A stretch of DNA of 45,162 bases, from NCBI RefSeq assembly GCF_003122485.1, contig NZ_JRFU01000082.1, forward strand, positions 1 through 45,162. The letters run 5' to 3'. The notes below the pieces were generated by a model that was not told the DNA's origin, ran no database searches, and saw only the letters and a list, made by a program, of their open reading frames with translations. Source of the DNA: Eubacterium ramulus. GTDB taxonomy: Bacteria; Bacillota; Clostridia; Lachnospirales; Lachnospiraceae. Position 1 is the first letter of the stretch. Each line of letters opens with the position of its first letter. Both the position numbers and the translations under genes were made by a program. Positions 32,368 to 41,311 of the stretch are shown one piece after another.

Positions 32368-34743
32368 TCACTGCAGCATTGCTTCTTTTTTCTTCTGTTC
32401 CGCAATCTTCTCATGAATGTTGGTATTATACAGCCTGTACAAATCCGTATCCTTGCTGATCTGATTATCAAAGGGAATTACTACCGAACCACACTTAATA
32501 AGTCCCATTCCAGAGGCGGTATTAGTTACGAACCGAAGCTGTGCCTCTGATACCCCGATAACCTCCGCCATCTTTGAACTATCTGTATTTGCCTGCTTCA
32601 AGAGTGCCACAAACTCAGAGTTTGCAAGCATTGTGGTTGCTGTGTAATTCTGCAACAGATCGACAACATTCTGCGTGATACCGGTACAAAGACCTCCCTG
32701 CTTTCTTACCTTCTTCCAGAGCTGCTGCAAGTATTTTGCAGAATACTCGGAATTAAGCAGAACATGGAACTCATCAATATAGAGCCATGTTGCCTTGCCT
32801 CTCTTGCCATTCTCAACAATCCTGTTCTGAATGGATTCCATCATAACAAGCATTGTGATAGGACTAAGTTCTGTACCCAAGTCCCTGATGCCATATACTG
32901 TAAATCTGTTATCCACATCCACATTTGTCTGGTGATTGAAGATGTTAAGCGAACCATTTACGAAAAGCTCTAGTGACAGTGCAATGTCCTTTGCTTCCTC
33001 CTCCGGCTGCGCCATAAGGATATCGTAAAAATCACTCATCACCGGGATATACTTCTCTTTGCTTCTTGCAATGTCGATATACAGCTTTCTCACGCAGCGG
33101 TCAATGATTGACTTCTGTCTTGAATTTAAGCTGTCTCCGATACACTGCTCACAAAGACCAAGCATAAACTCGCCTTTTTCTCTTACCATTCCCTTGGAAT
33201 CATTCGGATCAAGGCTCCATACATCCATCTCCAGCGGATTCACATAGTTATCCGTGTAAGTGGACATATTTACCACTGTTCCACCATAAGTCTCAGCAAT
33301 ATCAAAGTATTCGTTCATTGGATCTATGACGATTATCTCATCATCTCCCGACAAGAATACGCTGCCCATTTCCATCTTACAGAAGAAGGATTTACCGGAA
33401 CCCGGCACTCCGAAAACGAAGCCATTTCCGTTTATCAGCTTCTTTCTGTTACCGATATTCACATTCTTGCTGATCTGATTGATACCATAATAGTTCCCTG
33501 TGCTGTCATTTAATTCCTGCACATTGAATGGCATAAGCACCGCAAGTGACTGGGTAAGAAGGGTACGCATTGTCTCCACCTGTCTTACACCAATCGGAAG
33601 CGCTGTGTTGAGTGCCTCCCTCTGCTTTAAGTAGTGTGTATCAATCGTACAGCTGTTACGCTTTCCGATAGTCTCCACTGTCTCACAGACGCTATCAAGC
33701 TCTTTTTTGCTCTCTGCCATAAGAATAATAGTAACTCCCACGAAGAAAAGGCACTGGTCATTCTCACGAACATCATCCATGATTTCCTCAATCTCCTTTT
33801 TCTCCGTTCTCTTGGCATATGAAATTTCCGTAGAAAAGTCGTTATTCTTATTACGGACTCTCTGCTGCTTAATGATATCCGACTCAATACCAAGGTATTT
33901 CTTCTGAAGCACCTTTGTAGTCAAATCCTTAGGAACAGGCACCACATCAATGCTCGTGATGGAATGAACCGGAAGGGAAGTAATCTCATTGATAAATCTG
34001 TCTGACAAACTGCTCGGATACTTTTTGATAAAAAGTGCCTTGCAGAATTTACTCTCATCCTCAAAATGGTCCGGGAAATATTTCACCATCCCATTGCACA
34101 GATCATTTCTAAAATCTGCTCCGACCTTCTTTGCCTTTTTGATATCAAAATCAAAGCTGCCCTCATCTCCAAGATGATAATAATCATAGAGCACTTTCAG
34201 TCTCTCATTGCCATTAAGCGGAACAATCTCTGCCCCAAGCTCAATGAAAGCCTTGTGTATCGTTGCCTCAAGGGTAGCAAACTGTGCCTTTGCCTCCTCG
34301 AAGTTCTTTCTCTCAATCGTGATTGTCAGGTATCTCTCCTGCTCAATCCCCTGTCTGCCCTCAATAATCTTCTCCTCAATGATGTCATTGTAGATTCTTC
34401 TATAATTATTGAAGCCATCGTTTTTCTCAGCAATCAGAACCTTGTCACGGAGTTCATCCATGTTTTTGTTCTTATTGTTGATCGTAATCTTATAATTACA
34501 GTCCAGCGAATTTAGGAACTTGCAATACCTCTCGAAAATACCGATCTGCTCATCCTCCGTTGCTGTCGTGTAATTGATGTCCTGAAAGCGGTAGCATTTG
34601 GAATACTTATTTTTGCTCACTTCAAAAATGCCGTTTTCAGCCACCGCCATAATCTCTATGGTTTCCTGAATGGATTTAGGTGTCTTATACAAAGGCTCAC
34701 TCGCCTTCTTTAATAACTTAAATCCGTCTGTAAATAAACCCAT
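32368..34743 (-). CDS. virB4: VirB4-type conjugation ATPase
   Basis: A 791-residue energy-providing ATPase of the type IV secretion channel. The N-terminal half is the VirB4/TraE family domain. The ATPase core has Walker A GVPGSGKSFFCKME near residue 445 and Walker B TWLYIDEFHVLLNSE near residue 655, followed by ITQNVVDLLQNYTA. It docks on the membrane partner PrgI, encoded immediately upstream, as in Tn1549- and pCF10-like systems. The ATG at 34743 follows a hairpin-rich 90-nt spacer. The length is normal and no lesions are seen. Confidence 0.95.
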   Translation of the reverse strand: MGLFTDGFKLLKKASEPLYKTPKSIQETIEIMAVAENGIFEVSKNKYSKCYRFQDINYTTATEDEQIGIFERYCKFLNSLDCNYKITINNKNKNMDELRDKVLIAEKNDGFNNYRRIYNDIIEEKIIEGRQGIEQERYLTITIERKNFEEAKAQFATLEATIHKAFIELGAEIVPLNGNERLKVLYDYYHLGDEGSFDFDIKKAKKVGADFRNDLCNGMVKYFPDHFEDESKFCKALFIKKYPSSLSDRFINEITSLPVHSITSIDVVPVPKDLTTKVLQKKYLGIESDIIKQQRVRNKNNDFSTEISYAKRTEKKEIEEIMDDVRENDQCLFFVGVTIILMAESKKELDSVCETVETIGKRNSCTIDTHYLKQREALNTALPIGVRQVETMRTLLTQSLAVLMPFNVQELNDSTGNYYGINQISKNVNIGNRKKLINGNGFVFGVPGSGKSFFCKMEMGSVFLSGDDEIIVIDPMNEYFDIAETYGGTVVNMSTYTDNYVNPLEMDVWSLDPNDSKGMVREKGEFMLGLCEQCIGDSLNSRQKSIIDRCVRKLYIDIARSKEKYIPVMSDFYDILMAQPEEEAKDIALSLELFVNGSLNIFNHQTNVDVDNRFTVYGIRDLGTELSPITMLVMMESIQNRIVENGKRGKATWLYIDEFHVLLNSEYSAKYLQQLWKKVRKQGGLCTGITQNVVDLLQNYTATTMLANSEFVALLKQANTDSSKMAEVIGVSEAQLRFVTNTASGMGLIKCGSVVIPFDNQISKDTDLYRLYNTNIHEKIAEQKKKEAMLQ

Positions 34744-34771
34744 GTCTCTAACCTCGCTTTCTTATAATGAA

Positions 34772-34820
34772 AGCCCGCCGGGAACTTCACCCTGCGGGCT
34801 GTGTTCCCGACCTTGCGGTC
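34772..34820. other. Intercistronic hairpins between prgI and virB4
   Basis: AGCCCGC (34772-34778) pairs with GCGGGCT (34794-34800), and GACC-TTGC-GGTC forms a second small hairpin (34809-34820). Without T-tracts these more likely modulate mRNA stability or relative expression than terminate. Confidence 0.5.
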
Positions 34821-34835
34821 AGATACTATTCGTTT

Positions 34836-35348
34836 CTAATGCATTGCCTTATATGCTGCAATGCCTGCTGCTGCCGCCACAATGACTGCGACAAGTCCAA
34901 GCAGCATGTTTCTCGTCTTTTTCTTCATTGCTTCAAACTCCTCCTGCTTCTTTACAGCCGAATCAGCTGTTACAGTCTCCGGTTCAGCCTTTCTGCCTTT
35001 CTTCTTTACCTGTTCATTCTGTTCTGCTTCTAACTGCTTTATTGCAGGCTCTCCCTCTGTTGATACATAGGTAAGTGTCCTGTTCCCAAACATAAAATGC
35101 AGCTTCTTTCCCATATACTCGTAGAAATTCATCCCGTTAAAGGAATAGAATCCGCCAAGTGCAATCGGTGCCACACAGGGAATTGCCACATAAGCAGAAC
35201 CCGTAAGACCGATATACTTGTAAAGAAGAAGGACGATACCGCCACCGACTACTACGCTTGCAATAGAAAATATAAGCTGCCTTGCAGTAAGTCCCATCGC
35301 AACCGATTCCTGATAGCGGTCAATATCCTTGTTTACTTCGATTACCAT
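34836..35348 (-). CDS. prgI: PrgI-family channel protein
   Basis: A 170-residue membrane protein. An N-terminal PrgI domain starts with VNKDIDRYQESVAMGLTARQ, and two membrane spans lie at about residues 25-45 and 50-70, followed by NGMNFYEYMGKKLHFMFGNR. An additional charged linker and a C-terminal span (~147-166) follow. PrgI is the small inner-membrane component (VirB3-like) that partners VirB4. The gene is between DUF4313 and virB4. AGGAGGCAGGGACA precedes the ATG. Confidence 0.9.
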   Translation of the reverse strand: MVIEVNKDIDRYQESVAMGLTARQLIFSIASVVVGGGIVLLLYKYIGLTGSAYVAIPCVAPIALGGFYSFNGMNFYEYMGKKLHFMFGNRTLTYVSTEGEPAIKQLEAEQNEQVKKKGRKAEPETVTADSAVKKQEEFEAMKKKTRNMLLGLVAVIVAAAAGIAAYKAMH

Positions 35349-35360
35349 TGTCCCTGCCTC

Positions 35361-35771
35361 CTATCTTGATAAATCCTTTGTCTCCGGCTTTCTTGTCATT
35401 CCAATATTCGCCTCATACTTATCCATTCCATCCGGACACAGTTCTCTAAGCTTATCTACATTGAACAGATAAAGCGGATATTCGCAGAAACCACTCCTTT
35501 GCGTGAATCCTGTAAACTCTCCAAGGTCGTTATCTGTAATAAACTTTTCAATATCCGGCATGTCATTCACATTCAGATATCCGCAGTAATTTGGTGCTGC
35601 AACCGGCAAATTCACAGTCACATCCCCAAAAGGCTCCTCATATCCATCTTCATTACACATAAGACCGATAAACATTGCCCTGTTATTCATATACTGCTGG
35701 ATATCAAATGTCACCTGCGTTTCTCCGGTTATGCTTGAATTATAAGTAACCTGTTTCTTTTCATTATCCAT
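35361..35771 (-). CDS. DUF4313-family ICE protein
   Basis: A 136-residue soluble protein with the DUF4313 pattern: GLMCNEDGYEEPFGDVTVNL, then NYCGYLNVNDMPDIEKF, then FTGFTQRSGFCEYPLYLF and LRELCPDGM. The family is common on clostridial conjugative elements between the VirB6-like and PrgI genes; its function is unknown. The gene starts 12 nt after the VirB6-like stop, with GGAGGCAG upstream, and lies 12 nt before the prgI start. Confidence 0.85.
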   Translation of the reverse strand: MDNEKKQVTYNSSITGETQVTFDIQQYMNNRAMFIGLMCNEDGYEEPFGDVTVNLPVAAPNYCGYLNVNDMPDIEKFITDNDLGEFTGFTQRSGFCEYPLYLFNVDKLRELCPDGMDKYEANIGMTRKPETKDLSR

Positions 35772-35783
35772 TTCTGCCTCCTT

Positions 35784-36626
35784 CTATAATCCAAATGCCT
35801 TGCTTGTAAGTGTCTGTGCACCCTTCACACTTCCAACAGTCATTGCTATCGTAAATGTCATTTCACACAAATAAATAAGCGTCTGTGCCCAGTCAGCGTA
35901 ACTTCCTGTAAATGCTGGAAGTCCTGCATTGATAAATGCATTACATACCACAATTGCAAGTGCCATCGTTACTGCCTCGAATACACACGAAAGAAAATAT
36001 TTGCAGTAGGTAGCCATTGTATGACTGACCATTCTGTTTCCTGCCATTGTGGAGCATGCAATCGCACCAAGCGGCACAATAATCAGTATCTTTAAGAACC
36101 TGAAATACACTGTGTAGATGATAAAGAATCCACAGATAATAATGATGATTGCAAGCAAAGCTGTAAGTATCAGCATTACCAGACTTTCACCAAATCCGAG
36201 TCCTTTAATGATATCTGCCTGTGTACTGTCAATGGCAAGCTGCGTCGTTGTCCCGGCAGATATAAGTCCTACCAGATTTCCTATGGAAGTAAAAAATGCT
36301 TTCATAATCGTGACATTATTTGCAACAAACCATTCTGCAAGTCCCAGTCGGATAAGCATACGCAGGATTGATTCAAACCTCATCTCATCTTTTACATCTA
36401 TGCTTTCCGAGCAGAAACCGATAACAAAGAACAGCACAACGAGGGAAGAGCCGACCGCTACAAAGACCGGCTCTATCCCCTCAATGACTGCCCAGGGACC
36501 TCCGCCCTTGAAACTGACCGGTGACTGTCCAAGCATTGCAAAGACCAGGGATATCTGATTGTTCCAAAACCCAAACACTGCCTCAAGAAGTGCAAGGATC
36601 TTGTCTCCAAGCTTAAAAATATCCAT
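35784..36626 (-). CDS. VirB6/TrbL-like membrane channel protein
   Basis: A 280-residue integral membrane protein with about six spans. After an amphipathic N-terminus, hydrophobic stretches lie near residues 50-70, 115-130, 150-180, 185-205, 215-235 and 250-270. A conserved-looking SFKGGGPWAVIEGIEPVFV segment precedes the first. It should form the inner-membrane pore of the transfer channel together with PrgI and VirB4. It lies 54 nt downstream of the Maff2-type gene stop. Identification rests on topology, size and operon position. Confidence 0.8.
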   Translation of the reverse strand: MDIFKLGDKILALLEAVFGFWNNQISLVFAMLGQSPVSFKGGGPWAVIEGIEPVFVAVGSSLVVLFFVIGFCSESIDVKDEMRFESILRMLIRLGLAEWFVANNVTIMKAFFTSIGNLVGLISAGTTTQLAIDSTQADIIKGLGFGESLVMLILTALLAIIIIICGFFIIYTVYFRFLKILIIVPLGAIACSTMAGNRMVSHTMATYCKYFLSCVFEAVTMALAIVVCNAFINAGLPAFTGSYADWAQTLIYLCEMTFTIAMTVGSVKGAQTLTSKAFGL

Positions 36627-36680
36627 ACTTGTTATTCACCTCTTTCCTTTTACTAAAAGGGGAAATGCATTTCCCCAATC

Positions 36681-37004
36681 TTAGAAGCCTAAGAATGTCA
36701 GTACTGTTGAAATACCAGCCATCATGACACCTGCTACAATTCCTTTCAGTGCAGAGTTCATGGTAGATGAATCCTGCTGCTGGTAGGCTTGTGCGAACTC
36801 CATAACATTCTTTGCAAGAATGATGACACCAACCGCACCAATGACTGCAATGATAAGTGTCTTTAAATTCTCAAGCGGCTGTGTTACTGCGGAAGTACCT
36901 GTACCTGCTGCAAAACAGGTAGTGCTCATAAGCATCACTCCCATAAGTGCTCCGGATAATGCCGGAACGAATCTCTTTTTTAAGTGAATGAATCTACTCT
37001 TCAT
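36681..37004 (-). CDS. Maff2/VirB2-like pilin-type protein
   Basis: A 107-residue protein with a signal peptide (MKSRFIHLKKRFVPALSGAL through TTCFAAG). Two membrane spans follow, separated by the short polar loop EFAQAYQQQDSSTMNSALKG. The C-terminal half matches the Maff2 family of mobile element proteins, with the VirB2-pilin-like double-helix layout. I chose the ATG at 37004, which has GGAGGAGAAAGGC upstream. A longer start at 37061 also has AAAAGGAG at a 10-nt spacing and would add 19 polar residues. Upstream lies a striking 21-bp inverted repeat (37106-37168). Confidence 0.8.
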   Translation of the reverse strand: MKSRFIHLKKRFVPALSGALMGVMLMSTTCFAAGTGTSAVTQPLENLKTLIIAVIGAVGVIILAKNVMEFAQAYQQQDSSTMNSALKGIVAGVMMAGISTVLTFLGF

Positions 37005-37105
37005 GCCTTTCTCCTCCATCTGATTGTTGTTTGTTGTTGAAATAACCTGTTCTTTTCTCATGTTGTTTAATCTCCTTTTTTGAAGTGACAGAAGCGGAAA
37101 AAGCC

Positions 37106-37168
37106 AGAAAGGAATACACATATTCCAATCCGGCTAGCTTTCCGAACGGAATATATGCATTCCTTTCT
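37106..37168. repeat. 21-bp inverted repeat upstream of the pilin gene
   Basis: The left arm 37106-37126 (AGAAAGGAAT...ATATTCC) and right arm 37148-37168 (GGAATAT...ATTCCTTTCT) match at 19 of 21 positions around a 21-nt loop. It would form a strong RNA stem in the transfer operon mRNA. A second small hairpin, ATCGGG/CCCGAT, lies at 37222-37238. An open frame (36994-37203) crosses the repeat but is not convincing. Confidence 0.7.
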
Positions 37169-37273
37169 GTCCTGTTGATAGTTACTCTATGATAATCAGG
37201 CAATGCCTGTTGTACTGGTTAATCGGGCTTTCCCCGATGCGTTTTTGCTGTGACCATCTCCTTTCAAGGTATG

Positions 37274-37309
37274 AAAAAAAGCACCTTAACCATATGGCTA
37301 AAGTGCTAA
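37274..37309 (-). terminator. Terminator of the XRE gene
   Basis: On the minus strand AGCACTTTAGCC pairs with GGTTAAGGTGCT around ATAT, followed by TTTTTTT (37274-37280). It is a strong intrinsic terminator only ~20 nt after the XRE stop (37328). It sits between virD4 and the pilin gene of the transfer operon. Confidence 0.85.
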
Positions 37310-37327
37310 TTTACTCTCAAATTTGCT

Positions 37328-37867
37328 TTATTCTAAAAGCATTCCATCAATTATTGCAAACTTTGTCTTAAATATAGATCTATTCTGGCAATATCGTAAT
37401 ATGACATCCTGTACATAAGGTCTTGTACAATAACTGTCTACCACAATCTGTTTATCTTCCTCTTTCTCTATCCTCTTAAATATGCCTTTTGCATTCCAAT
37501 CCGTCTTTACAGCATCTACTAAATCATTACTCATCTCAAGATGTGATAAAATCGTGGAATTCAACTCGGTTTCTTTAATTTCAGATATTTGTCCATAGTC
37601 ATTAAGTTGCTTCAATTCTCTCTTAATTGCCTCCGTGTAACTTGTCATATTATTATCTCCTATCAATAAGTATTCAGGTGTTACATCTAGTGCCTTTGCT
37701 AGTTGTAAAAGATTATACGCACTTGGCTCTTCATTGAGTCTACCTTGTTCATAACGTCGTATACTCTGAACAGATATATTTGTTATCTTACCCAGCTCTT
37801 CCTGTGTATAGTTTCGTATATTACGCAACTCTTTTAATCTATCTGCAAAAGTCTTTTCCGTATTCAT
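37328..37867 (-). CDS. XRE-family regulator inside the transfer operon
   Basis: A 179-residue regulator. The N-terminal HTH (FADRLKELRNIRNYTQEELG, then ISVQSIRRYEQGRLNEEPSA and KALDVTPEYLLIGD) is followed by a ~105-residue C-terminal domain of unknown type (with a VDSYCTRPYVQDVILRYCQN segment) that might bind a ligand. I chose the ATG at 37867, with GGAGGTACAGG upstream. The gene has its own promoter/operator (37909-37961) and terminator. It may therefore control the downstream channel genes or be a later arrival. Confidence 0.85.
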   Translation of the reverse strand: MNTEKTFADRLKELRNIRNYTQEELGKITNISVQSIRRYEQGRLNEEPSAYNLLQLAKALDVTPEYLLIGDNNMTSYTEAIKRELKQLNDYGQISEIKETELNSTILSHLEMSNDLVDAVKTDWNAKGIFKRIEKEEDKQIVVDSYCTRPYVQDVILRYCQNRSIFKTKFAIIDGMLLE

Positions 37868-37908
37868 CCTGTACCTCCAATATAAAATAATTTCTGTCTT
37901 TTGTAACT

Positions 37909-37961
37909 GCTCACATGTTAGTAGTCCAATAAGCTGAAGCATACTATGTGAGCAAATTATA
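37909..37961 (-). promoter_or_regulatory. Promoter/operator of the XRE gene
   Basis: The inverted repeat GCTCACAT...TAGTA (37909-37923) and TACTATGTGAGC (37942-37953) lies immediately downstream of a -10-like TATAAT (37956-37961, minus strand). Its position across the start of transcription fits autorepression by the XRE protein. A -35 (TTAGAT at an 18-bp spacing) is weak. Confidence 0.6.
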
Positions 37962-37990
37962 TCATATACTCTGTAATATATCTAAAAACA

Positions 37991-40186
37991 TTACTGCTTC
38001 TTTCGATATGAACTCATCTTCTCCACAGTAACCTCCGGATAAAAGTAAGTAAGAATCGTTGCCTTCGGAACTCCTGCCGCAAGTGCCTTCTTCACTTCCT
38101 CTTTCTGCTCCGGTGTATATGACCAGTGCAGCATTCGGTTTGTGATTGTATCCTCCCACTTAGGCTTTTCCCTCTCAGGATTCCTTACAGGCTTAGTACC
38201 AGCACTTCCATTAGAAGAGTTAGCACATTCTGTAGTATCAGACTTCTGTGACTCATCGACATACTCAAGCTCATTTGCCTGCTCCCTGTCAATCTTTGCT
38301 TTCTGCTCTGCCTCATCCTGCATGGAGAATCTTCTGCTTAACTCCGCATCACCAAGCATCATAAACTGCTCATAGGTAAGAGAATCTATATACACATTCT
38401 CGCCCTTATCCCTCAGCTTTTCATAATACTTAACTGCCTTGTCTGAAAGAATCTCAAATGGCGGACCGATAAGATTATCTGCTCCTCTTATCTGATGAAC
38501 ATAAGGCTCTCCCTTGCCATCTGCTGTCTGGTTAAACATCGAATGATTGAACGGTATGAACTTATTGTCCATGATAGGATCAAAACCACGGATAAAGATA
38601 ATACATTTCTTATTATCCAGCTTTCTGACTTCATCGGGTGTAAACAATTCTCTGCCTAATACATCATAGTTTCTTGAAGAGCTTCCCTGTCTGCCCTTTG
38701 TTTCTCCACTTGACTTCTTATCAATCGTACCTTTTCCAAGCAGCTCTGACACATACTTATGCGTACTCTGCTCGTTTCCACCGAGATAGATGAACGTATC
38801 GCAGTTGCCGGGAATTGTCTCCCAGGTATCTTTAAAAAGTGCTTTTAACTGGGCAAAGTTCTGAATAATGATAATACTTGAAATCTCACGGCTTCGCATT
38901 GTCGATAACAGTGAACAGAAGTCATCTGGCAATGCGACATTCGCAAATTCATCTAACATAAATGTCACATGGATTGGCAGCCTTCCACCACAATTAAAGT
39001 CTGCCTGATAGTACAATTCCTGAAATATCTGCGTGTATAACATACCGATAATAAAGTTATAGGATTTGTCACTATCCGGGATTACACAAAAGAGTGCTGT
39101 CTTTGTCTCCCCATCTCCGTTTACACCAATACCGATATCGGACAGATTAAGCTCATCTTTGGAGAGTAATCGTAAAACCTGCTTATTTTCAAGAAATGCA
39201 AGTCTTGAGTTGGCACTGATGATAATGGAACGGACGGTATCTCCTGCACCTCGCATACATTTGTTGTACTGCTTTACTGCCGGATGATTAGCTCCGAGTG
39301 GGGAACTCTCCTCTAAGAACTTCATTCGCACATCCAGTTTCGACGCCTTTCCCTGCTCTGTCACTTCTGCTTCTCCAAGAAGCTTCAGTACTGTCTCAAA
39401 GTTTCTCTTTGCCGGCTGTACTTCAAGCCACACATAATAAAAGATTGACTGTAAAAATAATCCTTCTGCTTTCTCCCAGAATGGATCACTTGGAGTGGAA
39501 CCCTTTGGTGTGGTATTACTGATAAGATTGGTAATCAGCTTTACAACATCTGTTTCCTCTCTGATATAGGAAAACGGATTATAGCAGTCCGACTTATCCA
39601 TCTCAAGCAGATTGATGACCTTCACATTGTATCCGTTATTCTTTAACATCTGCCCGCAACTTCTAAGAATCTCACCTTTTGGATCAGTACAGATAAAAGA
39701 ACAGTTATGTGGCATCTGCATCAGATTCGGCTTTACTTCATAAAATGTTTTTCCTGCTCCGGAACCACCACAGATAAGTATATTTCCATTGAGCTTGAGT
39801 CTCCTAAAATCCAGCGACATCTTCACATTTTGGCTGAGTATCCGGTTGAAATTCTCATCCTTATCTGCAAGTATCTTGTTGACCTGCTTCGGATTTTCAA
39901 ATCTTGCCGTACCAAATTCCTTACCGGGCATATAGTTTCTCTGACTGGTGTAATACATGACAATAGCCATCGCATAGATACCTAATGCAATGGCTACTGC
40001 TTTTACTGTATTGGAATTGTAATAGTTGGCAAAGGGAACAGCACATACTTCATTGAATCTGTCCATAAATTCATTAAAGGCAATCCCTTCTGCCCACGCA
40101 CCATTTATCAGATAACCAAGATACCCGGCTAACACTGCACCCACAAGGATGAATATCAGTGACGGCTTTTTCTTTGTTGTCTGCAT
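37991..40186 (-). CDS. virD4: VirD4/TraG-type coupling protein
   Basis: A 731-residue type IV coupling ATPase that brings the relaxase-DNA complex to the channel. Two N-terminal membrane spans (about residues 9-28 and 60-80) precede the motor domain, with Walker A GGSGAGKTFYEVKP near residue 145 and Walker B FMLDEFANVALPDDF near residue 410, then SSIIIIQNFAQLK. A ~130-residue charged C-terminal extension ends with a YTPEQKEEVKKALAAG helix that may contact the relaxosome. It lies 6 nt downstream of the PcfB-like gene. No lesions are seen. Confidence 0.95.
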   Translation of the reverse strand: MQTTKKKPSLIFILVGAVLAGYLGYLINGAWAEGIAFNEFMDRFNEVCAVPFANYYNSNTVKAVAIALGIYAMAIVMYYTSQRNYMPGKEFGTARFENPKQVNKILADKDENFNRILSQNVKMSLDFRRLKLNGNILICGGSGAGKTFYEVKPNLMQMPHNCSFICTDPKGEILRSCGQMLKNNGYNVKVINLLEMDKSDCYNPFSYIREETDVVKLITNLISNTTPKGSTPSDPFWEKAEGLFLQSIFYYVWLEVQPAKRNFETVLKLLGEAEVTEQGKASKLDVRMKFLEESSPLGANHPAVKQYNKCMRGAGDTVRSIIISANSRLAFLENKQVLRLLSKDELNLSDIGIGVNGDGETKTALFCVIPDSDKSYNFIIGMLYTQIFQELYYQADFNCGGRLPIHVTFMLDEFANVALPDDFCSLLSTMRSREISSIIIIQNFAQLKALFKDTWETIPGNCDTFIYLGGNEQSTHKYVSELLGKGTIDKKSSGETKGRQGSSSRNYDVLGRELFTPDEVRKLDNKKCIIFIRGFDPIMDNKFIPFNHSMFNQTADGKGEPYVHQIRGADNLIGPPFEILSDKAVKYYEKLRDKGENVYIDSLTYEQFMMLGDAELSRRFSMQDEAEQKAKIDREQANELEYVDESQKSDTTECANSSNGSAGTKPVRNPEREKPKWEDTITNRMLHWSYTPEQKEEVKKALAAGVPKATILTYFYPEVTVEKMSSYRKKQ

Positions 40187-40192
40187 AGGCTG

Positions 40193-41311
40193 CTACCTCG
40201 CTTTCTTCGTGGTAACAGTTTTCTTCTGTGTGGTCTTTTTCTGCTGCTTCTGTACTTTCTCGTAACGCTCCCTGACAGATGACTCCACCTTGTCGTAGTG
40301 AGTATAAAGCTCGGTTCCTTTCTGGGTTGTCACCACACGATTCTGCTCATCGTAAAGCTTATAATCCTTGGTGGAATCAAGGAAAGTAAGCATTGTCTTT
40401 CCACCATGAATCTCCATGATGTTTTCCTTACGGAGCCATACATATCTTGCCTCTTCTCCCCATGTGCCGGGAACTCTGGTCTTAACAGCATGGTCATTCT
40501 CTTCGATAATCAGCTTCTTGCTGATAGTCACATCTGATAAGTTCGCATTCTTTGATGCTGCAACTGCCCTCATTCTCTCAGCAAGGTCCTGATAGCCTCT
40601 AACACGATTGATAAATGCATCCTTGTCCATCATGACTGTATGGGTGCCATCCTCATTTTTCTTTCCAAGCACACCGATTGTCTCTAGCTGTTTGATAACA
40701 CTTTCAGCCTGCTCACCATTGATACTGAAATTCTCCTTGACCTGATCCACACTGATAGCTTTCTTTTCCATTGCAAACATTCCGACCTTTTCGATCAGTC
40801 CGTCAATAGCGGTATTAACCCTATCCCCTTCTATCGTGTGGCTTTTCTCGTTTCCCTGCTGTTTCTTCAAAAAATCCATCAGCTTGCCAAGGGATTTTTC
40901 ATCTCCATTCTTCAGATAATCGTCAAATGTGGCAATCTTACCAAACTTGAGCTTCTGTATCATCATATTCACACGGGGAACTGCCTCTGTATGAAAGATT
41001 ACCTCACTCAGTCCATCTTTCCTGTTACAGTCTGGAAGTACCGAATACAGGATTCCATACTTCTTTGCCATCTTTTCAACCTTTTTCATATCTTCGGTAT
41101 TAAACTGTAACACCTGTAAATCGCCACCTTTTAAGATCAGCTTTCTCATGGATGTCTTGCCAAGTGACTTTTCATAATCAAGCATCCCTTTTAAGAAATC
41201 TATTGCCTTCTGCATGGCAGCAATGCCGCCGCTTCCTACCTTCATGGCAATCTCAATGCCATCATAAGCTACACGGATGATCTGCACCGCTTCCTGAATC
41301 TCTTCTGCCAT
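40193..41311 (-). CDS. PcfB/DUF3801-like conjugation protein
   Basis: A 372-residue soluble protein. The N-terminal ~115 residues match the PcfB (DUF3801) pattern: VGSGGIAAMQKAIDFLKGML, then GKTSMRKLILKGGDLQVLQF and YGILYSVLPDCNRKDG. A winged-helix-like middle part and a basic Lys-rich tail follow. PcfB of pCF10-type systems is a relaxosome or coupling-protein partner encoded next to the VirD4 gene, as here. The start overlaps the stop of the upstream gene by one nucleotide. The extra ~250 C-terminal residues make it longer than classical PcfB. Confidence 0.85.
   Translation of the reverse strand: MAEEIQEAVQIIRVAYDGIEIAMKVGSGGIAAMQKAIDFLKGMLDYEKSLGKTSMRKLILKGGDLQVLQFNTEDMKKVEKMAKKYGILYSVLPDCNRKDGLSEVIFHTEAVPRVNMMIQKLKFGKIATFDDYLKNGDEKSLGKLMDFLKKQQGNEKSHTIEGDRVNTAIDGLIEKVGMFAMEKKAISVDQVKENFSINGEQAESVIKQLETIGVLGKKNEDGTHTVMMDKDAFINRVRGYQDLAERMRAVAASKNANLSDVTISKKLIIEENDHAVKTRVPGTWGEEARYVWLRKENIMEIHGGKTMLTFLDSTKDYKLYDEQNRVVTTQKGTELYTHYDKVESSVRERYEKVQKQQKKTTQKKTVTTKKAR

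Noticed and set aside
36994..37203. 69-codon minus-strand frame overlapping the pilin-type gene
   Set aside because: It runs through the 21-bp inverted repeat, lacks a convincing start and overlaps the better-supported Maff2-type start; the repeat explains the sequence better.
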